The notes under the pieces were generated by a model. The model was not told the DNA's origin and made no database searches. It saw nothing but the letters and a program-made list of their open reading frames with translations. The position numbers and the translations under genes were made by a program. A DNA stretch of 64,000 nt. Source: an uncultured Sulfitobacter sp. (GTDB lineage: Bacteria; Pseudomonadota; Alphaproteobacteria; Rhodobacterales; Rhodobacteraceae). Each line of letters begins with the position of its first letter. Within the stretch, counting starts at the first letter, position 1. Location of the stretch: contig NZ_CANMFS010000006.1 in the NCBI RefSeq assembly GCF_947497275.1, positions 62,001-126,000 of the forward strand. The letters are read 5' to 3'. Shown piece by piece: positions 18,359-27,405 of the stretch.

Positions 18359-19828
18359 CTAGAGGAAGGCCGTTTCGTCGAAAGAACGCAGTTTTCGGCT
18401 GTGAATCCGCTCCAAAGGCATGTTGCGCAACCGCTCCATCGCGCGGATTCCGATGCGCAGATGCCGCGAAACCTGCGTTTTGTAGAAGTCGGAGGCCATG
18501 CCGGGCAGCTTCAGCTCGCCGTGCAGCGGTTTGTCGGAGACGCACAAAAGCGTCCCGTAGGGCACGCGGAAGCGGTAGCCGTTCGCCGCGATCGTGGCGC
18601 TTTCCATGTCGAGCGCGATGGCGCGCGACTGGCTGAGCCGCTGCACCGGGCCGGATTGGTCGCGCAGTTCCCAGTTGCGGTTGTCGATGGTGGCGACGGT
18701 GCCGGTGCGCATGATCCGCTTGAGCTCATACCCTTCCAGCTGCGTCACCTCGGCGACGGCCTTTTCCAGCGCGATCTGGATTTCCGCGAGCGCGGGGATC
18801 GGCACCCAGACGGGCAGATCATCGTCAAGCACGTGATCCTCGCGCAGGTACGCGTGGGCAAGGACGAAATCGCCCAGCGCCTGCGAATTGCGCAGGCCGG
18901 CGCAGTGCCCAACCATCATCCACGCGTGCGGGCGCAGCACGGCGATGTGATCGGTCGCCGTCTTGGCGTTCGACGGACCGACGCCGATGTTGACCAGCGT
19001 GATGCCCGAGCCGTTCTCACGTTTCAGGTGATAGGTCGGCATCTGCGGTATCTTGCCGGTGTCCTCGATCGGCGCGTCCGGTTCGGTGATTTCCCTGTCG
19101 CCGGTGGAGACGAAAGAGGTGTAACCGCTGTTTTCGTCGCGCAGCATCTCGCGGGCGAATTGTTCGAATTCGGTTACATAGAACTGGTAGTTGGTGAACA
19201 GGACGTGACACTGGAAATGGTCCGGGTCGGTGGCGGTATAGTGGGCAAGCCGCGCGAGCGAATAGTCCACCCGCTGTGCGGTGAAGGGCGCCAGCGGCGC
19301 GACGCCCCCTTCGGGCACGTAGGTTCCGTTGACGATGTCGTCGTTGGTCGTGCTCAGATCCGGTACGTCGAAGACATCGCGCAGGGTGAAATCGGCCGCG
19401 CCTTCCCGGGGCACGTTCAGGGCGGCGTCGTTGGACACCGCGAAGTGCACCGGAATGGGCGTGTTCGAGGGGCCGATGACGACGGACATGCCGTGGTTTT
19501 CGATCAACAGGCCGATTTGCTGGATCAGGTAGTTGCGGAACAGATCGGGGCGCGTGATCGTCGCGGAGTAGGTGCCGGGAGCCGAGACGTGACCAAAGCT
19601 CAGCCGGGTATCAACGTGGGCGTAGCTTGACGTGGTAAAGCGGATTTCAGGGTAGAAGGCGCGGATGCGTGCGTCTGGCGGGGCGTCCGCCATTGCGGAT
19701 CGGAAATGCGCGCCCAGGAAGTCGGTCGCTTGCGTGTAGAGCGCGGTCAACCTGTCGACGGCGGCGGTTGCGTCGCTGAACTCTTCCGGCTTGTCGGCGT
19801 TAGGGGTGAGGATCTTGTATTGCTTCAT
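18359..19828 (-). CDS. amn: AMP nucleosidase
   Basis: Cleaves AMP to adenine and ribose 5-phosphate. The 489-residue length matches the long bacterial Amn. An N-terminal AMP-nucleosidase domain (TSSYAHVDTRLSFGHV near residue 66) precedes a PNP-like catalytic domain with VGHCAGLR near residue 308 and the phosphorylase signature DMESATIAANGYRF near residue 408. It lies 36 bases downstream of the adenine deaminase gene on the same strand, so both enzymes are probably made together and convert AMP to hypoxanthine in two steps. Confidence 0.94.
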   Translation of the reverse strand: MKQYKILTPNADKPEEFSDATAAVDRLTALYTQATDFLGAHFRSAMADAPPDARIRAFYPEIRFTTSSYAHVDTRLSFGHVSAPGTYSATITRPDLFRNYLIQQIGLLIENHGMSVVIGPSNTPIPVHFAVSNDAALNVPREGAADFTLRDVFDVPDLSTTNDDIVNGTYVPEGGVAPLAPFTAQRVDYSLARLAHYTATDPDHFQCHVLFTNYQFYVTEFEQFAREMLRDENSGYTSFVSTGDREITEPDAPIEDTGKIPQMPTYHLKRENGSGITLVNIGVGPSNAKTATDHIAVLRPHAWMMVGHCAGLRNSQALGDFVLAHAYLREDHVLDDDLPVWVPIPALAEIQIALEKAVAEVTQLEGYELKRIMRTGTVATIDNRNWELRDQSGPVQRLSQSRAIALDMESATIAANGYRFRVPYGTLLCVSDKPLHGELKLPGMASDFYKTQVSRHLRIGIRAMERLRNMPLERIHSRKLRSFDETAFL

Positions 19829-19864
19829 GGGATTTCTTTCACGGATCCGTGCGGGTCTGAACGC

Positions 19865-21673
19865 TCATCTGGAGATCACGTCGATGAATTCGAAACTGCG
19901 CACGTCGACGAGGCCGAGATCGGAAATCCGCAATTCGGGGATGACGACGAGCGCGAGCAGAGAGTGCTGCATATAAGCGTTGTTGAGGGTGCAGCCGCAA
20001 TCGCGCATCGCCTGCATCAGGGTATCTGTCTTGGCGGCGACTTGGGCGGCGGGGCAGTCCGACATGAGGCCCGCGATGGGCAGGTCGATCGTGGCTAGCG
20101 GGGTACCATCGCGGAATATGGTGATGCCGCCACCGATCGCGCGCAGATGGTTGGCGGCCAGCGCCATGTTCCCGGCGTCGGTGCCGACGACGATCATGTG
20201 GTGGCTGTCGTGCGCGACGGTCGAGGCCATGCCCATGCACCCGGTATAGCCAAAGCCCGACACCAGCGCATTGACCACGCCGCCCGTGGCGCGGTGCCGT
20301 TCGACCAATGCGATCTGGCACACGTCGCCGTGGGCTGTCACGCGGCCTTCGGTCACGGGCAGTTCGAATTGCAGGGCCTTGGTGGGGGCCTGATTTTCGA
20401 TCACACCGATGACGTTGGCCGTAACGGCGTTGGCGCCTGCGGGGGCGGTGATGGTGAAATCGTCGCCGCACAGATCGCGCGACATGTTGACGGTCCGGCG
20501 CGCATGTGCCGGCCAGTCGTAGTGCGGGCAGTCGACCAGACATGCGCCGTCCTGCGCCACCACCTGTCCACGCGCGATCACCATCTCGATGGGCAGGGTT
20601 TTCAGATCGGACGACAGGATCACATCGGCGCGTCGTCCGGGGGTGAGCGATCCGATTTCCCGTTCCATCCCGAAGTGGGTCGCCGTGTTGATCGTGGCCA
20701 TTTGCAGCGCCACCAGCGGATCGCAGCCGCAGTTGATCGCGTGGCGCACGACGCGGTTCATATGGCCGTCATTGACCAGCGTACCGGAATGGCAATCGTC
20801 GGTGCACAGGATCATGTTGCGCGGGTCCAGTCCGCGTTCGGTGATCGCGGTGATCTGGGATTCGACATCGTACCACGCGGAGCCGAGCCGGATCATCGAC
20901 CGCATTCCCTGACGCATCCGGGCAATCGCGTCCGCCTCGCAGGTGCCTTCGTGATCGTCCGCCGGACCGCCCGCGACATAGGCCGCGAAGGCGGGACCAA
21001 GATCGGGCGAGGCATAATGCCCGCCTACTGTCTTGCCGGCGTTTTGCGTCGCCGCGATTTCGGCGAGCATCTGCGGGTCGGCGTTCGAGACACCGGGAAA
21101 GTTCATCATCTCGCCCAGACCGACGATGCCGGGCCATGCCATCGCCTCGGCCACATCCTGTGCTGTGATCTCGAATCCGGTGGTTTCCATCCCCGGCGCG
21201 CTGGGCGCGCAGGAGGGCATTTGCGTGAAGATATTGACCGGCTGCATCAACGCCTCGTCGTGCATCATCCGCACGCCTTCGAGGCCCAGCACATTGGCGA
21301 TCTCGTGCGGGTCGGTGAACATCGACGTGGTGCCGTGCGGAATCACGGCGCGGGCAAATTCGGCGGGCGTGAGCATCCCGCTTTCGATATGCATGTGACC
21401 GTCGCACAAACCGGGGATCATGTAGCGGCCCTGCGCTTCGATGATCCGGGTCTCGGGGCCCGTGCAATGGGCCGCATCCGGCCCGACAAAGGCGATGCGG
21501 CCGCGTACGATTGCAATGGCGTGATCCGGCAGCGCCTCGCGGGTGTGCACGTTCACCCAGATCCCGCCGGTGATGACCAGATCGGCCGGGCTGCGCCCTG
21601 CGGCGACGTTGACCAGATCGGCGGCTACATCGGCCCATGAAGAAAGCGGCGCAGGGGAATTTCCTTGTGTCAT
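19865..21673 (-). CDS. ade: Adenine deaminase
   Basis: Amidohydrolase that turns adenine into hypoxanthine and ammonia. The 602-residue protein has the metal-binding GLCDGHMHIESGMLTP near residue 87 and HGTTSMFTDPHEIANVLG near residue 113, followed by CTDDCHSG further on. The C-terminal domain typical of bacterial Ade is present (GGVVNALVSGFGYTGCMGM). ATG 21673 was chosen (MTQGNSPAPL); an in-frame ATG 15 bases upstream is possible. First gene of the ade-amn operon, divergent from the VOC gene with 49 bases between. Confidence 0.93.
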   Translation of the reverse strand: MTQGNSPAPLSSWADVAADLVNVAAGRSPADLVITGGIWVNVHTREALPDHAIAIVRGRIAFVGPDAAHCTGPETRIIEAQGRYMIPGLCDGHMHIESGMLTPAEFARAVIPHGTTSMFTDPHEIANVLGLEGVRMMHDEALMQPVNIFTQMPSCAPSAPGMETTGFEITAQDVAEAMAWPGIVGLGEMMNFPGVSNADPQMLAEIAATQNAGKTVGGHYASPDLGPAFAAYVAGGPADDHEGTCEADAIARMRQGMRSMIRLGSAWYDVESQITAITERGLDPRNMILCTDDCHSGTLVNDGHMNRVVRHAINCGCDPLVALQMATINTATHFGMEREIGSLTPGRRADVILSSDLKTLPIEMVIARGQVVAQDGACLVDCPHYDWPAHARRTVNMSRDLCGDDFTITAPAGANAVTANVIGVIENQAPTKALQFELPVTEGRVTAHGDVCQIALVERHRATGGVVNALVSGFGYTGCMGMASTVAHDSHHMIVVGTDAGNMALAANHLRAIGGGITIFRDGTPLATIDLPIAGLMSDCPAAQVAAKTDTLMQAMRDCGCTLNNAYMQHSLLALVVIPELRISDLGLVDVRSFEFIDVISR

Positions 21674-21722
21674 GGCGCAAGGTGGCACAGGGTCTGGATG
21701 GGTTCAAGCGGGAGGAGACGCG

Positions 21723-22154
21723 ATGGACTACGATAGTGTATCGGCGCCTGATTTCGGCGCATCGCTGCGCGGCCTTGGAATCAATCTGCTGGTGCGCGAC
21801 GTGGCCGCACAGGCCGCATTTCTCCGAGTGGTGTTTCGCATGACGGTGCATCAGCCGACGCGGGATTTCGCGATTCTGCGCTATGGCGAACAGGTGTTCC
21901 AGATCCACAGCGACGGCACCTATCACTCCCACCCGCTGCTGGGTCTGGTGCCGGAAACGCCGCCGCGCGGCGGCGGGGTCGAGCTGCGGCTGTACGACAG
22001 CGATCCCGACGCGGCCTGCATCCGGGCGCAGGCCGCAGGCGGTACGATCCTGCACGCAGCGGCGGACAAGCCGCACGGCCTGCGCGAGGCGTACATTCTG
22101 TGCCGCGACGGATATGCGTGGGTGCCAAGCTGCCCTTTGACAGGGTCGGATTGA
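21723..22154 (+). CDS. VOC/glyoxalase-fold protein
   Basis: 143 residues. GLGINLLVRDVAAQAAFLRV is the standard opening strand and helix of a VOC module, and YILCRDGYAWVPSCPL is the closing strand. FQIHSDGTYHSHPL near residue 60 holds histidines that could bind metal. Members range from glyoxalases to epimerases and antibiotic-binding proteins, so no substrate is proposed. It starts the plus-strand gene row that leads to the aldolase and the acyl-CoA genes. Confidence 0.75.
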   Translation: MDYDSVSAPDFGASLRGLGINLLVRDVAAQAAFLRVVFRMTVHQPTRDFAILRYGEQVFQIHSDGTYHSHPLLGLVPETPPRGGGVELRLYDSDPDAACIRAQAAGGTILHAAADKPHGLREAYILCRDGYAWVPSCPLTGSD

Positions 22155-22221
22155 TGGCGCAGACAGGTCGTACGGGCCATTCGGAGAATGGTCCTGTCGC
22201 ACCCAGCCGAAGGAGCCAAAG

Positions 22222-22977
22222 ATGAGCGTTACGCAGATGAAACCGAACATGGACCATTGGCAGGAACGTGTCGATCTGGCCGCCGCCTTTCGCTGGACCG
22301 CGCGTCTGGACATGCACGAAGGCGTGGCCAATCATTTTTCTCTGGCGGTGAACGATGCGGGCACGCAATTTCTGATGAACCCCAATCAGGTGCATTTTTC
22401 CCGGATCAAGGCATCGGACCTGTTGCTGATCGATGCGAACGACCCCCAAACGCTGGAAGGTCCGAACGCACCGGACCCGACTGCATGGGGTCTGCACGGC
22501 GGGGTGCACCGGGCGTGTGGCCATGCGCGCTGTGTGATGCATGTACATTCGATATTCGCCACCGTGCTGGCCTGTTTGCAAGACAGCCGCCTGCCGCCGA
22601 TTGACCAGAACTGCTGTACCTTCTACGACCGCGTGGTCATCGACGAGGACTACGGCGGGCTCGCGTTCGAGGATGAAGGCGCGCGCTGTGCGGCGCTTTT
22701 GACCGACCCGCGCCAGAAGGTGATGGTCATGGGCAGCCACGGTGTGATGGTGATCGGCGATACCGTGGCCGAGACGTTCAACCGGCTGTATTATTTCGAG
22801 CGCGCGGCGGAAACATATATCCGGGCGCTGCAGACCGGCCTGCCGCTGCGCAGCATCCCCGACGACATCGCGGAGAAAACTGCACGGCAACTGGAGGAAT
22901 ATCCCGAACAGGATGCGCGTCACCTGGCGGAGCTGAAGGCGATTCTGGATGCGGAAGGCTCGGACTACGCCGGATGA
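22222..22977 (+). CDS. Class II aldolase/adducin family protein
   Basis: 251-residue metal-dependent aldolase fold. The zinc ligands are visible as MHVHSIFATV (His-x-His, near residue 107) and GSHGVMVIGDTVAETFNRLYY near residue 172 (third His). Family members cleave or epimerise sugar phosphates (fuculose, ribulose) but many in marine bacteria are uncharacterised. An AAGGAG box eight bases upstream supports ATG 22222. The stop overlaps the start of the hydroxylase gene by four bases (ATGA), which indicates translational coupling. Confidence 0.88.
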   Translation: MSVTQMKPNMDHWQERVDLAAAFRWTARLDMHEGVANHFSLAVNDAGTQFLMNPNQVHFSRIKASDLLLIDANDPQTLEGPNAPDPTAWGLHGGVHRACGHARCVMHVHSIFATVLACLQDSRLPPIDQNCCTFYDRVVIDEDYGGLAFEDEGARCAALLTDPRQKVMVMGSHGVMVIGDTVAETFNRLYYFERAAETYIRALQTGLPLRSIPDDIAEKTARQLEEYPEQDARHLAELKAILDAEGSDYAG

Positions 22978-23939
22978 GCCGCGCAGAGTGGAACCACGCG
23001 CCCGAAGGTGCCATCGCAGTATCGCCGCTGTGGCAGTGGCCGCTGCGCCCGGTCAAGGTGCTGAAATGGTACGCGGACGGGTGGTTCCCGCTCAGCATCA
23101 ACCTGTCGATCCTGGCCCTCGCGTTCCTGAGCTGGGTCTACCTGAGCCCGACTCTGGACACTGCGCAGGGGTTCGGCCCGTGGGTTCTGGGCATCTGGGC
23201 GCGCAATGCCGTGATTACGGTGGCCGTCGCAGGGGGCCTGCACCTGTGGTTTCACGCCTATGCCTTGCAGGGAACGCGGATGAAATACGATCCGCGCCCC
23301 TTTCCGCGGCGCGGTCGCGTCTTTAGTTTTTCGGACCAGTTGAAAGACAACATGTTCTGGACGCTTGTCTCAGGGGTGACGGTGTGGAGCGCCCTTGAGG
23401 CGGCGGCATGGTGGGGATTGGCAAACGGTCTGATGCCACGCACCACATTCGCGCAAACGCCCGTCTGGTTCATCGCGTTCTTCTTCCTCATTCCGGTCTG
23501 GGAGAGCTTCTATTTCTACTGGATCCACCGACTGCTGCATACGCGGGTGTTCTATCGGTTTCACGCGCTGCACCACCGCAACACGGACGTCGGGCCGTGG
23601 TCCGGCTTGTCGATGCACCCGGTGGAACACCTGCTTTATTTCGGAACGGTGGTCATCCATCTGATCCTACCGACCTCGCCGGTCCACGTGATCTTTCACC
23701 TGATGTTCTACGCGCTTCTGGCCATCGTGACGCATACCGGTTTCGAAGGGCTGTGGTTTCGCAATGCCAAGCGCGTGCATCTGGGCATGTTCCACCACCA
23801 GATCCACCACCGCTATTTCGAGGTGAATTACGGCAATCTTGACGTTCCGTGGGACAAGCTGTTCGGCTCGTTCCACGATGGAACAGATGCAGGCAAGGCA
23901 CAGATGCGCGAACGACTGAAAAACAGGAAAAGACCATGA
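22974..23939 (+). CDS. Membrane fatty acid hydroxylase/sterol desaturase family protein
   Basis: 321-residue di-iron membrane enzyme of the fatty acid hydroxylase superfamily. Four or five membrane segments surround the histidine clusters HRLLH (near residue 185), HALHHRN (near residue 199), HPVEH and the C-terminal HHQIHHRYFEVNYGN. These eight or more histidines hold the di-iron centre that hydroxylates or desaturates lipid chains. It overlaps the aldolase gene at the front and the acyl-CoA dehydrogenase gene at the end, each by four bases, so the three proteins are made together. Substrate unknown. Confidence 0.9.
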   Translation: MSRAEWNHAPEGAIAVSPLWQWPLRPVKVLKWYADGWFPLSINLSILALAFLSWVYLSPTLDTAQGFGPWVLGIWARNAVITVAVAGGLHLWFHAYALQGTRMKYDPRPFPRRGRVFSFSDQLKDNMFWTLVSGVTVWSALEAAAWWGLANGLMPRTTFAQTPVWFIAFFFLIPVWESFYFYWIHRLLHTRVFYRFHALHHRNTDVGPWSGLSMHPVEHLLYFGTVVIHLILPTSPVHVIFHLMFYALLAIVTHTGFEGLWFRNAKRVHLGMFHHQIHHRYFEVNYGNLDVPWDKLFGSFHDGTDAGKAQMRERLKNRKRP

Positions 23940-25096
23940 TGTACGGGCTTACAGATGAGAACCAGATGATCGCGGACACGGTGCGATCATTCGTGGAAAA
24001 GGAAATCTATCCGCATGAGGCTCTGGTGGAGCGGACCGGCGAAGTGCCCGCGGAAATCGGCACTGAAATCAAGCGCAAGACGATTGATCTTGGCTTTTAC
24101 GCCTGCAATTTTCCGACAAGTGTGGGGTGTGCAGGCCTCAACCATCTCGAATTCGCGCTGGTAGAGCGGGAATTGGGACGCGGCTCCATGGCATTGAACC
24201 ATTTCTTCGGGCGGCCTCAGAATATCCTAATGGCGTGCGAAGGCGAACAGGTGGAACGCTATCTGATGCCCGCTGTGCGGGGCGAGCGGATGGACGCGCT
24301 CGCGATGACGGAACCGGGCGCCGGCTCGGACGTGCGCGGCATGAAATGCGCCGCGGTGCGCGATGGCACGGATTGGGTCGTGAATGGGACCAAGCATTTC
24401 ATTTCGGGGGCGGATCACGCCGACTTTGTCATCGTGTTCGTCGCGACAGGCGAGGACCAGACGCCGAAAGGCCCGAAGAAGCGCATCACGGCATTCCTGG
24501 TAGACCGCGGCACGCCGGGGTTCACGATCCGCGACGGCTACAAATCGGTAAGTCATCGCGGCTACAAGAACATGATCCTAGAGTTCGACGACTGCCGTTT
24601 GCCCCAAGCGCAGGTTCTGGGGGCGGTCGATTGCGGGTTCGACGTGATGAACACATGGCTTTATGCAACCCGTATCACCGTGGCCACGATGAGCGTGGGA
24701 CGCGCTAGGCGGGTATTCGATTACGCGCTGAATTACGCGGCGGAGCGGCAACAGTTCGGGCAGAAGATCGGCAAATTTCAGGGCGTCTCGTTCCAGCTCG
24801 CCGATATGATCACCGAAATCGATGCCGCCGATCTATTGACCCTGGCGGCCGCCGACAGGTTGGATAAAGGCGTGCCCGCGAACCGCGAAATAGCATCCGC
24901 AAAGCTCTACGCTTCGGAAATGCTGTCGCGGGTCACGGACGCCGCTATTCAATTGCACGGGGGGATGGGGCTCATGGATGATTATCCGCTCGAAAGGTTC
25001 TGGCGCGACGCCCGTGTGGAGCGCATCTGGGATGGGACGTCGGAGATACAGCGACATATTATCAGTCGTGAATTGCTCAGGGCCTTAGGGGCATGA
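23936..25096 (+). CDS. Acyl-CoA dehydrogenase family protein
   Basis: 386-residue flavoprotein. MTEPGAGSDVRGM near residue 124 is the first family signature (FAD and substrate binding); RQQFGQKIGKFQGVSFQLAD and LHGGMGLMDDYPLERFWRD are the later ones. The position of the usual catalytic base, Glu in YEGT, is Asp366 here (RIWDGTSEIQ). Asp or a relocated base is known in some subfamilies, but the substitution leaves the substrate unclear. Adjacent ATG codons at 23936 and 23939 are both possible starts; the first overlaps the preceding stop. Confidence 0.93.
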   Translation: MMYGLTDENQMIADTVRSFVEKEIYPHEALVERTGEVPAEIGTEIKRKTIDLGFYACNFPTSVGCAGLNHLEFALVERELGRGSMALNHFFGRPQNILMACEGEQVERYLMPAVRGERMDALAMTEPGAGSDVRGMKCAAVRDGTDWVVNGTKHFISGADHADFVIVFVATGEDQTPKGPKKRITAFLVDRGTPGFTIRDGYKSVSHRGYKNMILEFDDCRLPQAQVLGAVDCGFDVMNTWLYATRITVATMSVGRARRVFDYALNYAAERQQFGQKIGKFQGVSFQLADMITEIDAADLLTLAAADRLDKGVPANREIASAKLYASEMLSRVTDAAIQLHGGMGLMDDYPLERFWRDARVERIWDGTSEIQRHIISRELLRALGA

Positions 25097-25132
25097 CGAA
25101 AACTGCGGTTCGTGCACTGGGCGGTGTACAAA

Positions 25133-25190
25133 GGGGGCCAGCCCCCAATCGGCCAAGGCCGATTTCCCCCGGGATATTTGTAGCCAAAAG
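25133..25190 (+). repeat. Intergenic repeat element, copy A
   Basis: Two hairpins in a row (GGGGGC-CA-GCCCCC at 25133-25146 and AATCGGCC-AA-GGCCGATT at 25147-25164) are followed by GGGATATTTGTAGCCAAAAG (25171-25190). The last part is matched in reverse orientation by copy B 130 bases downstream. Similar GGATATTT...CCA.A.GAA strings are, as far as I remember, scattered between genes in Roseobacter-group genomes; I know of no accepted name. Confidence 0.6.
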
Positions 25191-25322
25191 AAATAGGGAG
25201 ACCCCAACAGGAGCCTCCCACTTGAAAAACAGCACAGCTATTTCCCTTGGCGCAGTCATCGGCGTCCCCGCCTGTTCTGCTTTCTCAGGTTACTCCGCGC
25301 ATGGTTAACATTTGGTTATTTT

Positions 25323-25358
25323 CTTTGGCCGGAAATATCCTCGCCGAAGGCAAGAATC
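25323..25358 (-). repeat. Intergenic repeat element, copy B (inverted)
   Basis: On the minus strand the core reads GAGGATATTTCCGGCCAAAG (25342 to 25323), sharing GGATATTT-N3-GCCAAA and a following GAAA-rich end with copy A. A small hairpin-like GCCTTCGGC lies just before it on the same strand (25358-25340 region). The 30 bases between copy B and the next gene are the only upstream sequence left to that gene. A GTTAACCAT-like CtrA half-site is also seen nearby at 25303-25311 on the minus strand. Confidence 0.55.
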
Positions 25359-25379
25359 TTTTTTGGGAGACCGCTTCGA

Positions 25380-27395
25380 ATGGTGCGTGATCTGCAAAGG
25401 TTGCTGCGACCCGGAAGAATCGCTGTAGTGGGCGGGGGAGCATGGGGGGCGCAGATCATTAGGCAATCTCGAGCATTTGGCTTCACGGGCACGATTGAAC
25501 TGGTCCATCCAGACCGCGGGGTCGTCGAGGGCGTCGTCGCCGTCAGATCTTTGGGTGATTTGCAAGAACCACCAGATGCGGTTTTCATCGGTGTGAACCG
25601 GTCAGCCACGATTGAAGTGGTAGCTGAACTTGCACGGATGGGTGCAGGGGGAGCAGTATGCTTCGCGTCGGGGTTCTCTGAGGCGATGGGTGAAGACAGT
25701 GACGGAAGGTCTTTGCAAGGGATCCTGACAGCGGCGGCGGGTGATATGCCGATATTGGGGCCGAACTGCTATGGTTTCATCAACGCGCTGGACGGGGCGT
25801 TGCTCTGGCCGGATCAGCATGGCTGCGAACCCGTGGATCGTGGCGTTGCGATCCTGACGCAATCGTCGAATATTGCAATCAACCTTACCATGCAGCAGCG
25901 CGGTTTGCCGATCGCCTACATGGTAACCTGCGGGAACATGGCGCAAACGACGCAGGCGGAAATGACGAATGCATTGCTAGATGATCCGCGCGTGAGCGTG
26001 ATCGGGCTGCACATCGAAGGTTTTGCGGATCTGGAGGATTGGCACCGGGTGGCGGTCAAGGCGGCTGAACGAAGGGTTCCTTTGGTTGCGCTCAAGGTCG
26101 GGAAATCTGAGCAGGCACAGGCGGCGGCACTTTCGCATACCGCTTCTCTGGCAGGCAGCGATGTTGGAGCCGATGCCCTTCTGCGACGGCTCGGCATAGG
26201 TCGGGTTTCGGATCTGCCGACGCTCATCGAAACGCTCAAGCTCTTGCATATGGTCGGTCCGCTCGATGCGCCCAATTTGTCTTCGGTCAGCTGTTCGGGA
26301 GGAGAAGCGAGCCTGGCGGCCGATGCGGCGGCGGATCGGCGCGTGCGTTTTCCGGCCTTGACCGACACGCAGCATCTTGCGCTTAGAGAGGCGCTGGGCC
26401 CGCACGTGGCGCTGGGCAATCCGCTGGATTATCACACGTACATCTGGCGAGATGCCGAGCGAATGGCCGCCGCCTGGGCGCCGATGGCCGCGCCCCATAT
26501 CGGACTTACCTTATTGATCGTAGATTATCCGCATACTGACGCAAGCGATTGGATCTGTGCGACCGAGGCGGCGTTGCGGGTGCGTGCGCGCAGCGGGCGG
26601 CCTGTGGCTGTCGTGGCGACATTGCCGGAGCTGATGCCGGCGGATATTGCCGCGCAGCTGATCGCAGGGGGTGTGGTGCCGATGCATGGGCTGACCGACG
26701 CAATCGCGGCAGCCGAGGTTGCCGCCACACTTGCTGGCCCCGATCCGGTGCCGCCCATGCCGCCGGGGCCGGACCGCACCGTGTCGCTGGTCGATGAGGC
26801 GCGGGCGAAGCGACGGTTGGCGGCTTTTGGACTGGCGGTGCCCCGTGGGGTCTGCGTTGACAGCGCTGGCGATCTTCGCGCTGCTGCCGCCGGGGTTGCC
26901 GCGCCGTTGGTGCTCAAGGTCACCGGGCTTGCCCATAAATCCGAAGCGGGCGCGGTTCGGGTCGGACTGGCGGCGGATGCTCTGACGGACGCGGCGCGGG
27001 GAATGCCTTCCGGTAGCTATTTGATCGAGGAAATGGTGCAGGGGGCGGTGGTCGAGCTGTTGATCGGCGTTCTGCGCGACCCTGCGCACGGGTTCGTCAT
27101 GACGCTTGGTGCGGGCGGGGTGCGCGCGGAGTTGTGGCAGGATACGACATCGTTCCTGCTGCCCGCCACGCGACCGCAAATCGAAAAGACGCTGCGCCAA
27201 TTGCGCATTTGGCCCCTGATCGAAGGATACCGGGGCGCGTCGGGCGCGGATCTGGCGGCGATACTCGATGCGGTCATGGCGGTTCAGGCCTATGTGGTTG
27301 CCAACGCGGACTGCGTCGGAGAAGTTGAGATAAACCCGTTGATGTGTAAGCCGGATGCGGCGATTGCCGTAGATGCGCTGTTGCGCGAAGCCTGA
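25380..27395 (+). CDS. Acetate--CoA ligase (ADP-forming) family acyl-CoA synthetase
   Basis: 671-residue fused synthetase: a CoA-binding Rossmann domain (residues 1-120, IAVVGGGAWGAQ), a succinyl-CoA ligase-like pair (130-440) with the phospho-histidine loop LSHTASLAGSDVG near residue 256, and an ATP-grasp domain (about 460-671) with LKVTGLAHKSEAGAVRVGL. It activates a carboxylic acid to its CoA thioester with ATP, releasing ADP and phosphate. The CaiD-like gene follows after ten bases. Together with the upstream acyl-CoA dehydrogenase it forms an activation-oxidation-hydration series. Start at 25380 is the best ATG; no strong ribosome binding site is visible. Confidence 0.88.
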   Translation: MVRDLQRLLRPGRIAVVGGGAWGAQIIRQSRAFGFTGTIELVHPDRGVVEGVVAVRSLGDLQEPPDAVFIGVNRSATIEVVAELARMGAGGAVCFASGFSEAMGEDSDGRSLQGILTAAAGDMPILGPNCYGFINALDGALLWPDQHGCEPVDRGVAILTQSSNIAINLTMQQRGLPIAYMVTCGNMAQTTQAEMTNALLDDPRVSVIGLHIEGFADLEDWHRVAVKAAERRVPLVALKVGKSEQAQAAALSHTASLAGSDVGADALLRRLGIGRVSDLPTLIETLKLLHMVGPLDAPNLSSVSCSGGEASLAADAAADRRVRFPALTDTQHLALREALGPHVALGNPLDYHTYIWRDAERMAAAWAPMAAPHIGLTLLIVDYPHTDASDWICATEAALRVRARSGRPVAVVATLPELMPADIAAQLIAGGVVPMHGLTDAIAAAEVAATLAGPDPVPPMPPGPDRTVSLVDEARAKRRLAAFGLAVPRGVCVDSAGDLRAAAAGVAAPLVLKVTGLAHKSEAGAVRVGLAADALTDAARGMPSGSYLIEEMVQGAVVELLIGVLRDPAHGFVMTLGAGGVRAELWQDTTSFLLPATRPQIEKTLRQLRIWPLIEGYRGASGADLAAILDAVMAVQAYVVANADCVGEVEINPLMCKPDAAIAVDALLREA

Positions 27396-27405
27396 GGAGA
27401 GCCCA

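Noticed and set aside
25303..25311. CtrA half-site (GTTAACCAT on the minus strand) upstream of the ADP-forming ligase gene
   Set aside because: Only one perfect half-site is present, without the spaced second TTAA half, so it is noted in the repeat entry but not called as a binding site.
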